A stretch of 64,000 nucleotides of DNA from Solibacillus daqui (GTDB taxonomy: Bacteria; Bacillota; Bacilli; Bacillales_A; Planococcaceae), in NCBI RefSeq assembly GCF_028747805.1, contig NZ_CP114887.1, forward strand, positions 2,287,501 to 2,351,500. The letters run 5' to 3'. A model generated the notes under the pieces. That model was not told the DNA's origin and did no database searches. It worked only from the letters and a program-made list of their open reading frames with translations. Both the position numbers and the translations under genes were made by a program. Below, piece after piece: positions 45,482 through 53,736 of the stretch (positions are counted from its first letter, which is position 1; each line of letters starts with the position of its first letter).

Positions 45482-46819
45482 CTATTTTTTACGCATAAAA
45501 TAAATCACGAATAGCATGACAAACCAAACAGGTGTTAATAATAACGCTGTGCGTGTTGATTCAGAAATGGCCATTACTACTAGTAGAAATACGAAAAATG
45601 CCAAGACTACATAGTTCACAAATGGCGTTAAAGGCGCTTTAAAAATCGATGCTTTATGCAATTCAGGATGACGTTTTTTATACAGTATATGTGAGATTAA
45701 AATGATACCCCATACCCAGATAAAGCAAATCGCGCTAATTGTTGTCACGACATTAAATGCATTTTCAGGCATTAAATAGCTTAGTAATGCACCGATCGAA
45801 ACGACGATTGAAGATAACAACAATCCATTTTGCGGCACGTGATTTCTATTTAGCTTACCAAATGCTTTCGGTGCTTGATTGTTATTACCTAAGCTAAATA
45901 GCATTCGGCTTGTAGAGAATAACCCACTGTTTCCTGCTGATGCAGCAGATGTTAACACAACAAAGTTAATTAAGCCTGCTGCAACAGGAATGCCGACTAA
46001 TGCAAACACTTGCACGAATGGCGAGCTTGCTGCGCTTAAAGTATCCCATGGATTAATCGTTAAAATAACGAATAACGCACCTACGTAGAATAATAAAATA
46101 CGTACTGGAATTTTGTTAATGGCAGAAGGAATATTTTTTTGTGGATTTGCTGTTTCTGCTGCAGAAACACCCACTAGCTCTACACCTACAAATGCAAAGA
46201 CAACCATTTGGAATGCCATTAAGAAGCCAAATGCTCCGTTCGGAAATAGCCCACCATGCTCCCAAAGATTCGATACGGCTACCTTGCCTGATTCTGTTTC
46301 AAAACCAATAACAAGTAACACTATTCCGATCGCAATTAATGCAACAATCGTAATGATTTTAATTAACGCAAACCAAAACTCTAATTCTCCAAATAATTTA
46401 ACGGTTAATAGGTTCAGGGCTAATAACACAACTAAACATACAATTGCCGGCACCCATTGAGGTACATCAAACCAATATTGTGTATACATACCAACCGCAA
46501 TAATATCGGCCATCGCTGTCATGATCCAGCAAAACCAATACGTCCAGCCTGTTACATAGCCTGCCCAATCACCTAAATATTCAGTGGCAAATTCAGTAAA
46601 TGATGAATAGCCACCTTTCGAAAGTAGTAATTCTCCCAACGCACGCATAACAAAAAACAAGGCAATACCAACGATTAAGTAGGCAAAAATAATGGATGGT
46701 CCTGCTAGTGCGATCGCTTTCCCTGACCCTAAAAATAACCCCGTTCCGATCGTTCCACCAATCGCAATCAATTGTACATGGCGATTTTTAAGGTCGCGCT
46801 TTAATTCTGGTTGTTCCAA
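45482..46819 (-). CDS. amino acid permease (APC family), glycine-riboswitch controlled
   Basis: 445 aa from TTG 46819 after GGAGG; longer readings lack a ribosome site. Twelve TM segments. The N-terminal signature LKNRHVQLIAIGGTIGTGLFLGSG and the SFTEFATEYLGDWAGYVTGWTYWFCW block place it in the amino-acid-transporter (AAT) group of APC symporters (CycA, AapA, ProY, GabP). The leader contains a glycine riboswitch and terminator, so the substrate is most likely glycine or glycine with Ala/Ser, like CycA. Sequence alone cannot separate CycA from AapA or ProY. Confidence 0.92.
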   Translation of the reverse strand: MEQPELKRDLKNRHVQLIAIGGTIGTGLFLGSGKAIALAGPSIIFAYLIVGIALFFVMRALGELLLSKGGYSSFTEFATEYLGDWAGYVTGWTYWFCWIMTAMADIIAVGMYTQYWFDVPQWVPAIVCLVVLLALNLLTVKLFGELEFWFALIKIITIVALIAIGIVLLVIGFETESGKVAVSNLWEHGGLFPNGAFGFLMAFQMVVFAFVGVELVGVSAAETANPQKNIPSAINKIPVRILLFYVGALFVILTINPWDTLSAASSPFVQVFALVGIPVAAGLINFVVLTSAASAGNSGLFSTSRMLFSLGNNNQAPKAFGKLNRNHVPQNGLLLSSIVVSIGALLSYLMPENAFNVVTTISAICFIWVWGIILISHILYKKRHPELHKASIFKAPLTPFVNYVVLAFFVFLLVVMAISESTRTALLLTPVWFVMLFVIYFMRKK

Positions 46820-46913
46820 GACGATTTCCTCCAAAAGATATATTTGCATACCACTTTTGTGGCTCAAATAATAGTTATCTTCGCGGTCATCAAGTAATTT
46901 TTCTGAAAATTAG

Positions 46914-46942
46914 AAAAGGGACTAGTATATTGACTAGTCCCT
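46914..46942 (-). terminator. riboswitch expression-platform terminator
   Basis: Arms GGGACTAGT (46918-46926) and ACTAGTCCC (46933-46941). On the minus strand the hairpin is followed by TTTTC. It lies between the glycine aptamer and the permease start, with no gene in between, as expected for a ligand-controlled terminator. Confidence 0.85.
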
Positions 46943-46964
46943 GTTTACGTAAGAATAATAACGT

Positions 46965-47055
46965 CTCTCATTACTCTTCTGTCCTTTTGCCTGAGATAGT
47001 GAACCCTTCGGCGACGCTTCATGCGCTCTCTCCAGAAACTGCTCCCGTCTGTAGT
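46965..47055 (-). promoter_or_regulatory. glycine riboswitch (single aptamer)
   Basis: On the minus strand the conserved gcvT-type motif is clear: GGAGAG near 47034-47029, GCCGAAGGG at 47012-47004, and CTCAGGCAAAAGGACAGA at 46995-46978. These are the hallmark pieces of a glycine aptamer. I find only one copy of the GCCGAAGG/CAGGCAAAAGGACAGA set, so it appears to be a singlet and not the common tandem pair. A terminator hairpin follows 25 bp downstream. Glycine binding probably changes termination ahead of the permease gene. Confidence 0.9.
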
Positions 47056-47167
47056 GTTATCCACAGCGATCATTGCTTGATAATATTCAATTGTACAATT
47101 CGCTTCCGGCATCTTCCATCCACAGAATTGTTCGCGCCAATACTATTATTGTACAATAACTAATACT

Positions 47168-47710
47168 AGCAGTAATCTTTCATTATTACAATAACCTCGA
47201 CTAACACGACGACTAGAGAATTAGCAAATACATCGATTTTTCAACAAATTCAACTCAAATAAAAGCAATATTACATGCAAAAAAATGTTACATTGAAAAT
47301 AATTATTGAGTTTTCAGTGAAACCTTTCAATGTCATTAATGATAATGAGCAAATTTACTAACAAAAAATGGATTAAGTGCAGTGTTACTTAATTTTGGCG
47401 GGCTACGGCATGACAGCATTATGGTCACGTGGTACGTGTCCATACTACTGTCTTTAATGCCGCATGCAAGGCCCGCAAAACTAAAATGTTACTTTTTCCT
47501 ATATAGTTAATAGCGCAAAATGCTGCCGCTTGCGCTATCGCGAGGCGGCGGTGATGGATAAAGTAGTACGTTTTTTATAACATTTTCTCTATAATTAAAA
47601 ATTAGCTCTGTAAATAAAATCATTTTTAGACGAATGTAGACTATATTTCAATTACAAAGTTCAATTCAGCACACTTAATTCAAACACTTTGTAATAATAA
47701 CCAACTCTAG
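47168..47710. other. non-coding region with GC-rich inverted repeats
   Basis: No gene in about 540 bp. Two structured pieces stand out. First, around 47397-47476, GCGGGC...CGGCAT are matched by ATGCCG...GCCCGC, with TTTT/AAAA at the outer edges, giving an 80-bp imperfect hairpin. Second, TAGCGCAA/TTGCGCTA at about 47511-47537 overlaps an alternative pairing GCCGC...GCGGC. They look like repeat debris or stable RNA hairpins. The rest is AT-rich and featureless. Confidence 0.5.
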
Positions 47711-47714
47711 TTTT

Positions 47715-47865
47715 ATAGTAGAGTGCCGCGAAGAGAAGGGGCGGACTCCTTGGGGATTAAGCGTGTGCGGAAAATCCACTATATACTTGCCGCCGTAGTG
47801 GCAAGCATATAGTTAGTTGTAGCCACGCCCCCAGGAAAGCATGCCCCGTAGCGTAGCAGAACGAA
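47715..47865. repeat. nested-palindrome intergenic repeat (Planococcaceae-type)
   Basis: GC-rich island in AT-rich DNA. The blocks GAGAAGGGGCGGACTCC, GGGGATTAAGCGTGTGCGG and CACGCCCCCAGGAAAGCAT, then GCCCCGTAGCGTAGCAG, appear in order. Outer GGGGCG and CGCCCC pair, and the centre is a hairpin with arms ACTATATACTTGCC (47778-47791) and GGCAAGCATATAGT (47800-47813). From memory, this block order matches a repeat family scattered through Lysinibacillus, Solibacillus and related genomes; the copy here is degenerate. No ORF. Confidence 0.65.
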
Positions 47866-47927
47866 TTATATTATCTGAGTGTCCTTAATTCTAAATTTTG
47901 TATTGAAAAATACTCATTGTGAGGTCA

Positions 47928-48455
47928 TTAAATTTCTATATTTACATTTTCTAATCGAATGGCGTACGGATCTTCTAATGTACCTTTTGTCGCATTTGTC
48001 TTTTTTAGTTTGATTACATATGAATTTGGCATTGCTATATCATTACATGCAATTGATTTTTGTGTACGAATTTCTTCAGGGAAATTTAACTTCACATGAA
48101 GCGTATCTTCTTTTTGCGTTAACGTATCAAAAACTAGCCCGCAGCCATTTGAATATTCTGTCACAAATAATACTTCTTCTGTTGCAAAATCAATAACAGG
48201 TGTCTCATCAAAGTGGAATATCTCTGCCCAGCTTTGATATAGCTTTTCATCTTGAATTAATGTCATAGAAGTCCCTACTTCATGTGGTATAAATTCCAAG
48301 TGCATTAGTAATTCATAATTTAGTTCATTTATATCTATAGGCTGTTCAATTGGAGATGATACATCTTCATCTGTATCAGGTTCTTTCTGTTTTTCTGTAC
48401 ATCCTACTAAAAAAGTTCCCAGTAATATGCTTAATAATAAGAAATAGTTCTTCAA
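47928..48455 (-). CDS. putative lipoprotein, 175 aa
   Basis: Exported lipoprotein: signal peptide with lipobox LVGC and lipidation expected at Cys19, then an acidic linker (EPDTDEDVSSPIEQP). The folded part is about residues 45-175 and contains two further Cys (SNGCGLVFD and SIACND) that could form a disulfide outside the cell. The body is beta-rich (VIDFATEEVLFVTEYSNGCG), with no family I can name. TTG start with AAGGAG about 11 nt upstream. Single gene next to a repeat-rich gap. Confidence 0.72.
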   Translation of the reverse strand: MKNYFLLLSILLGTFLVGCTEKQKEPDTDEDVSSPIEQPIDINELNYELLMHLEFIPHEVGTSMTLIQDEKLYQSWAEIFHFDETPVIDFATEEVLFVTEYSNGCGLVFDTLTQKEDTLHVKLNFPEEIRTQKSIACNDIAMPNSYVIKLKKTNATKGTLEDPYAIRLENVNIEI

Positions 48456-48616
48456 TAAAAATCAACTCCTTTTCTAGTAATGGATTAGTAGCATGAACGG
48501 CAAAAAAGTTCAGCCTTCCTCTGTTCTTATCTAAACAATTCAATAAAATGTATCGTTTTATTCGAACTTGAACACCTTATACATGTAAGTTTCATCAGAG
48601 AATTTATCCTTTTTCG

Positions 48617-48656
48617 TAAAAAATGTGCTTGAGAATTAAAGTTATCTCAAGCACAT
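48617..48656 (-). terminator. intrinsic terminator of the GNAT gene
   Basis: Arms ATGTGCTTGAGA (48623-48634) and TCTCAAGCACAT (48645-48656), followed by a T run on the minus strand. Confidence 0.88.
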
Positions 48657-48659
48657 TTA

Positions 48660-49415
48660 TTAACCCAATAATGTTTTTAATGCACTAAATCGCTTTCCTA
48701 TATAGGAATAGCCTTGTTTTGTGTACATTTCGCGCGGTGTATCGTCCCCATCAGCAACTAAAATAATTATTTTTTCCGAGTAATGTTTCATAACAAATTG
48801 CTGAAGTTTTGTACCTATCCCTTTCTTTTGATGGGCTGGCAAAACGAACAAATTATCAATTTCTGCTGTAGTTGCTGATTCAATAACATCAAGCGATCCT
48901 ACAACCTTTCCATTATATGTTGCGACAATTTGAGCTGTTCGCTTTAGTTCAAAGTCCCTTTTTAACATAGCACTTTTAGCTTGAGCGTAACTTTCACCCC
49001 ATTGTAATGCATCTTTATAATGAATCTCTAAATAGCCTTCTAACGTTCTAGGAGACACAAATTCGATTGTCACTTCAGGACAAATCGGTTCTCGCGTAAA
49101 AACATTCGGATTTATGGAATACATTTCCAAACTAGCAATATCAAATTGATCCGATAATAAATATTGATGCAATTCAATTGGAATTTCTTCATCTTGTGGA
49201 AATACAGCCTTTAAAAACTGTCGTCCACTTTGGAGATGTTTATGTTGCAAGTAGACCAAAGCTGCCTGCAGTTCGGATAACGTAGGAGTTGATAAAAATT
49301 CGATAAAATTACTATCGTAGCGGTCTTTCACTTCATCAAGCTGATAATGCCGATAAAGTTCCGTTTCTCGTTCAAGTTGCGCAAATATATTTATATTTTG
49401 AAAAGATAAAGTCAT
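48660..49415 (-). CDS. GNAT-family N-acetyltransferase
   Basis: 251 aa. The C-terminal ~125 residues form the acetyltransferase domain: VGSLDVIESATTAEIDNLFVLPAHQKKGIGTKLQQFVMKHY gives the beta4-alpha3 acetyl-CoA loop (QKKGIGT), and the last motif is MYTKQGYSYIGKRF. The N-terminal ~110 residues are a helical extension of unknown type, with the odd stretch DEIPIELHQYLLSDQFDIASLEMY. Substrate unknown. ATG with AGGGAT as a weak ribosome site. Confidence 0.82.
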   Translation of the reverse strand: MTLSFQNINIFAQLERETELYRHYQLDEVKDRYDSNFIEFLSTPTLSELQAALVYLQHKHLQSGRQFLKAVFPQDEEIPIELHQYLLSDQFDIASLEMYSINPNVFTREPICPEVTIEFVSPRTLEGYLEIHYKDALQWGESYAQAKSAMLKRDFELKRTAQIVATYNGKVVGSLDVIESATTAEIDNLFVLPAHQKKGIGTKLQQFVMKHYSEKIIILVADGDDTPREMYTKQGYSYIGKRFSALKTLLG

Positions 49416-49796
49416 AAATAATCCCTGCTTTCTATTACAAAATTAGTCAAACTACTTTCTAATGTAATATTACCAAAAAATTTACAAAAAGATATTAAAT
49501 AAAATAAGGGGAAATAATAAGTAATAAAATGGTTTCTTAAAAAAACACATATAGCTACGTCATGCAAATTTGTAATTTGAAATTTAAACAACATATTATT
49601 TTTTGTCTAAAAAAGTGAAAATTCACGATAATAAGAGCATATCTCACCATTTTAAAGTGAATATTTAAAACTTCCGTACTTTACATGAATACGTCAAATA
49701 ATCTAATAATTCAGCAATTATGATTTTGGTGGAATTTGACGTATAATAGGATTGTTTATACAACTATTACACCATTCTCTTGGAGGGTTCGTACAA
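49416..49796. other. intergenic region between GNAT gene and aspA
   Basis: 380 bp of very AT-rich DNA between divergent genes. It holds the promoters of both. A TATAAT at 49742-49747 is a likely -10 for aspA, with no good -35 at 17 bp. No gene or structured element seen. Confidence 0.45.
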
Positions 49797-51212
49797 ATGA
49801 GTACACGTATTGAAAAAGACTTTTTAGGCACATTAGAAATTCCAAAGGACGTTTATTATGGAGTTCAAACAACTCGTGCATTAGAAAACTTCCCAATTAC
49901 AAAAATGACAATGCATCCTGAATTAATCCGTGCATTTGCCATTGTAAAGAAAAGTTCAGCTTTAGCTAATGCTGCTATCGGCAAATTAGACGAAAAAATT
50001 GCAAATGCTATTGCCCATGCTGCTGATGATATTATCGCTGGTAAACTACATGATCAATTCGTAGTAGATCCAATTCAAGGTGGCGCTGGTACTTCGATGA
50101 ACATGAATGCCAACGAAGTAATTGCTAACCGCGCATTAGAAATTTTAGGGGAAGAAAAAGGGTCATATTCAATCATTAGTCCAAACAGCCACGTAAACAT
50201 GGCACAATCGACAAATGACGCTTTCCCATCAGCAATTCACATTGCAACGGTTACAACTTTAGATAATTTAATTATGGCGATGGAAATCATGCGTGATAGC
50301 TTCATCCAAAAATCAGTTGAATTTGACGGTATCGTGAAAATGGGCCGTACACACTTACAAGACGCTGTTCCTATTCGTTTAGGTCAAGAGTTCGGGGCAT
50401 ATGCTGCAGTAGTTGCTCGTGATATTGCACGTGTGAAGAAAGCACAACAAGCAATGCTTCAAATCAACATCGGTGCTACAGCAATTGGTACTGGCTTAAA
50501 TGCTGACCCAGAATACATGAACTTGGCGGTAGAAAATATTGCGAAGTACAGCAACTTCCCATTCGTAAAAGTGGAAAACTTAATCGATGGGACGCAAAAC
50601 ACAGATACGTACGCTGAAGTGTCTTCAATGTTAAAAATTTCAATGATGAACATGTCTAAAATTGCTAATGACTTACGCTTAATGGCTTCAGGTCCAAAAG
50701 CAGGTTTTGCTGAAATTCGTTTACCAGAACGTCAACCTGGTTCTTCAATTATGCCAGGTAAAGTTAACCCAGTAATGCCTGAAGTAATTAACCAAATTGC
50801 ATTCCAAGTTATCGGAAATGACGTAACAATTTCACTAGCTTCTGAAGCAGGTCAATTCGAATTAAACGTAATGGAGCCTGTTCTTGTGTTCAATTTATTA
50901 CAATCTATTGAAATTATGACAAACGGCTTCACTGTATTTACAAAACTTTGCTTAGATCACATCGAAGCAAACGAAGAGCGTATGCATGACTTTGTTGAGC
51001 GATCAATTGGTGTCGTTACTGCATTAGCACCACACTTAGGCTATGAACGTTCAAGTCAAATTGCACGTGAAGCTTTACACAGTGGCAAATCAGTACGTGA
51101 ATTATGCTTACAATACGAATACTTTACAAAAGAACAATTAGATATTATTTTAAATCCTTTTGAATTAACACAACCAGGTATTGCTGGTGAAAAAAAATTA
51201 GCGAAAAACTAA
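49797..51212 (+). CDS. aspA: aspartate ammonia-lyase (aspartase)
   Basis: Reversible deamination of aspartate to fumarate and ammonia; cytoplasmic homotetramer. 471 aa from ATG 49797 after GGAGG. Superfamily signatures: TNDAFPSAIHIA near residue 140, GRTHLQDAVPIRLGQEF near 185, and the catalytic SS-loop GSSIMPGKVNPVMPE near 315-329. Fumarase C is the main alternative, but the N-terminal RIEKDFLGTLEIPKDVYYGVQT is the aspartase form. B. subtilis calls the homologue AnsB, usually behind an asparaginase gene; none is here. Confidence 0.93.
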   Translation: MSTRIEKDFLGTLEIPKDVYYGVQTTRALENFPITKMTMHPELIRAFAIVKKSSALANAAIGKLDEKIANAIAHAADDIIAGKLHDQFVVDPIQGGAGTSMNMNANEVIANRALEILGEEKGSYSIISPNSHVNMAQSTNDAFPSAIHIATVTTLDNLIMAMEIMRDSFIQKSVEFDGIVKMGRTHLQDAVPIRLGQEFGAYAAVVARDIARVKKAQQAMLQINIGATAIGTGLNADPEYMNLAVENIAKYSNFPFVKVENLIDGTQNTDTYAEVSSMLKISMMNMSKIANDLRLMASGPKAGFAEIRLPERQPGSSIMPGKVNPVMPEVINQIAFQVIGNDVTISLASEAGQFELNVMEPVLVFNLLQSIEIMTNGFTVFTKLCLDHIEANEERMHDFVERSIGVVTALAPHLGYERSSQIAREALHSGKSVRELCLQYEYFTKEQLDIILNPFELTQPGIAGEKKLAKN

Positions 51213-51222
51213 TTTCAAATTG

Positions 51223-51260
51223 AAAAACGCTAGTCCTTATAATAGAGGACTAGCGTTTTT
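51223..51260. terminator. bidirectional terminator after aspA
   Basis: Arms AAAAACGCTAGTCCT (51223-51237) and AGGACTAGCGTTTTT (51246-51260), between convergent genes, with T runs on both strands. Confidence 0.92.
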
Positions 51261-51262
51261 CA

Positions 51263-51565
51263 TTATCCAAAAAGCATATCTTTTGCCAATGTAATAGCAC
51301 GTTTACTTACTTCTAATCGGTCACCATCTGCATTTAATTTTACAACACTCGTCGTTTCATCAAAAATAGATTTTAACTGTGACTTGGGCTTCACCCCGAC
51401 CATCATCGTTTGTGATTCTTGTCTTATTTTAGCAGGTTGCTCTTGTGTAGTGTCGACTTGACCGCCACTACCTACCTTTGGAAATGGAATGCTCACTTCA
51501 GGCTGAGCTTTTCGTCGCGTTTGATTATTAAGCCCCGTACTGCCTGCTCCAACTGAACGAATCAT
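51263..51565 (-). CDS. hypothetical protein, 100 aa
   Basis: Not recognised. Starts MIRSVGAGSTGLNNQ after GGGGGG. The first ~60 residues are Gly/Gln/Pro/Thr-rich and probably disordered; the last ~40 form a compact helical segment (LEVSKRAITLAKDMLFG). No membrane segment or signal peptide. Its ATG overlaps the stop of the 41-aa membrane gene upstream (ATGA), so the pair is translationally coupled. It could be a secreted-apparatus or spore-related small protein, but nothing in the sequence decides this. Confidence 0.65.
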   Translation of the reverse strand: MIRSVGAGSTGLNNQTRRKAQPEVSIPFPKVGSGGQVDTTQEQPAKIRQESQTMMVGVKPKSQLKSIFDETTSVVKLNADGDRLEVSKRAITLAKDMLFG

Positions 51566-51687
51566 TCATGTCCCCCCTTTTGTTGCTGTTCTTTTTTGAT
51601 TTTATCTGCACGTCGAAACGTCATTTCCGCTTGAACAAACATAAAAATAACTGCTACCACAATTAATATTACTACCCATTTCCCCAA
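51562..51687 (-). CDS. 41-aa single-TM protein coupled to the 100-aa gene
   Basis: Translated from TTG 51687, which follows GAGG by 7 nt: MGKWVVILIVVAVIFMFVQA then a basic tail with EMTFRRADKIKKEQQQ. One membrane helix at residues 4-20, then a Lys/Gln-rich cytoplasmic tail. The stop TGA overlaps the start of the next gene as ATGA. The ribosome site, the overlap and the clean TM design suggest it is real despite its size. Function unknown. Confidence 0.55.
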   Translation of the reverse strand: MGKWVVILIVVAVIFMFVQAEMTFRRADKIKKEQQQKGGHE

Positions 51688-52102
51688 CAGAATTCCTCAT
51701 TTCTTGCACAATGTTTACTTTACTAAACTGTCTTTTAAAATCAAGTTCACAAAGTGCTATTTTTGATTTAGTACCTATAAATTTCTCAAACCTAGCAAAT
51801 AATTATGTTTTTTCGCTTAAAACAACACCAAAAACTGCATAACTTTTTAACCATTATTTCTAAAAAACTATTTATTATCATTTTAGTATGTATCTTTAAC
51901 AGATGGGATAAGAAAATATGTAGAGCTAATATAACGGTTAATTTTCAATAGCCTACCCGTTTGAAGACTTGTATGAAAATTCTCTCGTTATTAAATCGGT
52001 TAATTCTTTTCACTACCTTACAATTGCTTAAAGCGAACAAGCACTTCTTGATCATGTAGATTGTAGTGGCGGATTTATCAATTGTGGAAATGATTTAGAT
52101 TA
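51688..52102. other. intergenic region
   Basis: About 415 bp, AT-rich. No gene with a ribosome site, no clear promoter and no repeat were seen. The terminator of the RNase H-like gene lies at the right edge (52103-52134), so the part near 51690-51800 probably holds the promoter of the two small minus-strand genes. Confidence 0.45.
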
Positions 52103-52134
52103 AGAGTGAGTTCGCAAATTAGCGAACTCACTTT
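52103..52134. terminator. terminator hairpin at the end of the RNase H-like gene
   Basis: Arms AGTGAGTTCGC (52105-52115) and GCGAACTCACT (52122-52132). It overlaps the stop codon at 52128. A run of T follows on the plus strand and only a weak one on the minus strand, where it would serve the RNase H-like gene. Confidence 0.6.
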
Positions 52135-52793
52135 TTTCGTTTTACTTGTTGCTTTGCAAATATCTCTGTACCAGATAGTGCTTGGTTTGCTAATTGATCT
52201 GCTTCGTCATTTTGCTTTCGTTCTACATATTGATAGATAGCGGTTAAACCTAATTTTTGTAACTTGGCATCGACTTTATCAGCCCAGCTAGCAAGTGCAT
52301 TATCCGAAACTGCCCATTCCCCGTTCATTTCATTGATAACTACTTGTGAATCACCAAATACTTCAATTGCTTGATGATGAACACCAAGCTCCTCTAATTG
52401 CTCGATTGCAAATAGTAGCGCTGCATATTCAGCCTCATTATTTGAAATTAAATAGTGTGCTTGTTGATTAAGACGCAAGCGATAGTGTTGATTGTTTTGC
52501 TCGAAATAGATAACAACACCTAGTCCCGCTAATTTTTCCTCTCGATTAAAACCACCGTCAAAATAAAGCTGTACGTTATGCGGCTCGATTTCAAGCTCCT
52601 GTAAATACTTTTTCAATTCTTTCATTGTCCATTCGCTATCATGTTCATCCGTTAATGAATATGTTTTCATCCGACCTGTTTTTTTCATATCTTCTATTAG
52701 TAAAAAAGCATGTGCTGCTGGTATCGACTCACTTCTATACGTAATTTGCTGTTTTGTTGGTGTTTCGTAAATCCACTCAATCGATAGATTCAA
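52128..52793 (-). CDS. RNase HI-like (reverse transcriptase-like) protein, YpeP-type
   Basis: 221 aa. Residues ~70-205 form an RNase H fold with the four acidic active-site residues in place: Asp79 (YFDGG), Glu120 (NNEAEY), Asp148 (FGDSQVV) and Asp199 (NDEADQLA). The N-terminal ~70 residues are a separate small alpha/beta domain. It matches B. subtilis YpeP/YpdQ-type proteins, whose RNase activity has been reported as weak or absent. Expected to be cytoplasmic and to act on RNA-DNA hybrids if active. Single gene. Confidence 0.87.
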   Translation of the reverse strand: MNLSIEWIYETPTKQQITYRSESIPAAHAFLLIEDMKKTGRMKTYSLTDEHDSEWTMKELKKYLQELEIEPHNVQLYFDGGFNREEKLAGLGVVIYFEQNNQHYRLRLNQQAHYLISNNEAEYAALLFAIEQLEELGVHHQAIEVFGDSQVVINEMNGEWAVSDNALASWADKVDAKLQKLGLTAIYQYVERKQNDEADQLANQALSGTEIFAKQQVKRKK

Positions 52794-52919
52794 TTAGTTC
52801 CCCCCTTTTGAAATAATAAAAACACTGCAAACGGCTCCACACATTTTCCCATAATTATACCAAACAACAGATGGCTATACAAAAATCCGCCAATACGTTA
52901 TAGTACAAGTGGTGATAAT

Positions 52920-53678
52920 ATGAATGTAAAATTTTATGAAAACAATGAAAAACGCCTGCTCGGTATTACTTTAAAGGATGCCCGTTTACATGAAAATAAT
53001 AATATGGCTTTACATGTATGCCAGAATGCAGCGCAAATCGTCCACAACCGTAAAACACTCGCACATTTGCTAAATACTGATGTGAATAATTTTGTTTGTG
53101 CCAATCAAACACATAGTGCAAATTTCGTACAGATTACAGAAAAGCTAATCGGTAATGGTGCGCTAGATAGCTCAACAGCAATTCCCGAAACAGACGGGCT
53201 TTATACTTATGAGCCGAATGTTGTGATTTCAAGCTTTACCGCTGATTGCGTACCCGTATTATTTTATAACGATAAAACAAACTTAATCGGTGCCATTCAT
53301 TCGGGTTGGCAAGGAACAATTAAAGAAATAACACTAAAGATGCTACAGCATTTGCAAGCGCACGAAGATTGTCGGCTTGAAGATGTGCATGTCATAATCG
53401 GTCCGGCAATTAGTCAGGAAAGATTTGAAGTTGATGCAGATGTCTATGAAAAATTCAAAGCGCTCGGCTATGCAGATGAATTTATGTACTTCAATGATCG
53501 TACGGATAAATACCATATTGATAATCAGCTAACTGTGAAAAAACAATGTGAAATTGCCGGCGTCCCAAGTGCCAATATTATGACTGACCCGATGTGTACA
53601 TTTAACAGTGAAGACGGCTTTTCATACCGCCAAGATCGTGGAACTGGTCGTCACTTAAGTTTTATTATGCGTAAATAG
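52920..53678 (+). CDS. pgeF: peptidoglycan editing factor / polyphenol oxidase family
   Basis: 252 aa, YlmD/YfiH family (Cu-oxidase_4, DUF152). Conserved metal-site residues lie in QTHSANF (His65), ADCVPVLF (Cys110) and HSGWQGT (His127). The family has been linked to purine nucleoside phosphorylase and laccase-like activity, and E. coli members to removal of wrongly used amino acids from peptidoglycan precursors. B. subtilis ylmD is near the divisome sep/ylm genes, which is not the case here. Cytoplasmic, no signal peptide. ATG with a GGTGAT ribosome site. Confidence 0.88.
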   Translation: MNVKFYENNEKRLLGITLKDARLHENNNMALHVCQNAAQIVHNRKTLAHLLNTDVNNFVCANQTHSANFVQITEKLIGNGALDSSTAIPETDGLYTYEPNVVISSFTADCVPVLFYNDKTNLIGAIHSGWQGTIKEITLKMLQHLQAHEDCRLEDVHVIIGPAISQERFEVDADVYEKFKALGYADEFMYFNDRTDKYHIDNQLTVKKQCEIAGVPSANIMTDPMCTFNSEDGFSYRQDRGTGRHLSFIMRK

Positions 53679-53694
53679 CTCCTTAAATTGAAAT

Positions 53695-53728
53695 GGGGAC
53701 GTCCTAGAATTAATTCTGGAACGTCCCC
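53695..53728. terminator. hairpin between convergent pgeF and copA
   Basis: Outer arms GGGGACGTCC (53695-53704) and GGAACGTCCCC (53718-53728), with an inner palindrome AGAATTAATTCT (53706-53717). The U-tract is weak on both strands, but the position between convergent stops fits a shared terminator. Confidence 0.6.
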
Positions 53729-53736
53729 CCTTTCAT

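Noticed and set aside
47041-47165. Second glycine aptamer 5' of the first
   Set aside because: The upstream DNA has a GCCGGAAGCG piece but not the full GCCGAAGG plus CAGGCAAAAGGACAGA set, so a tandem riboswitch is not supported.
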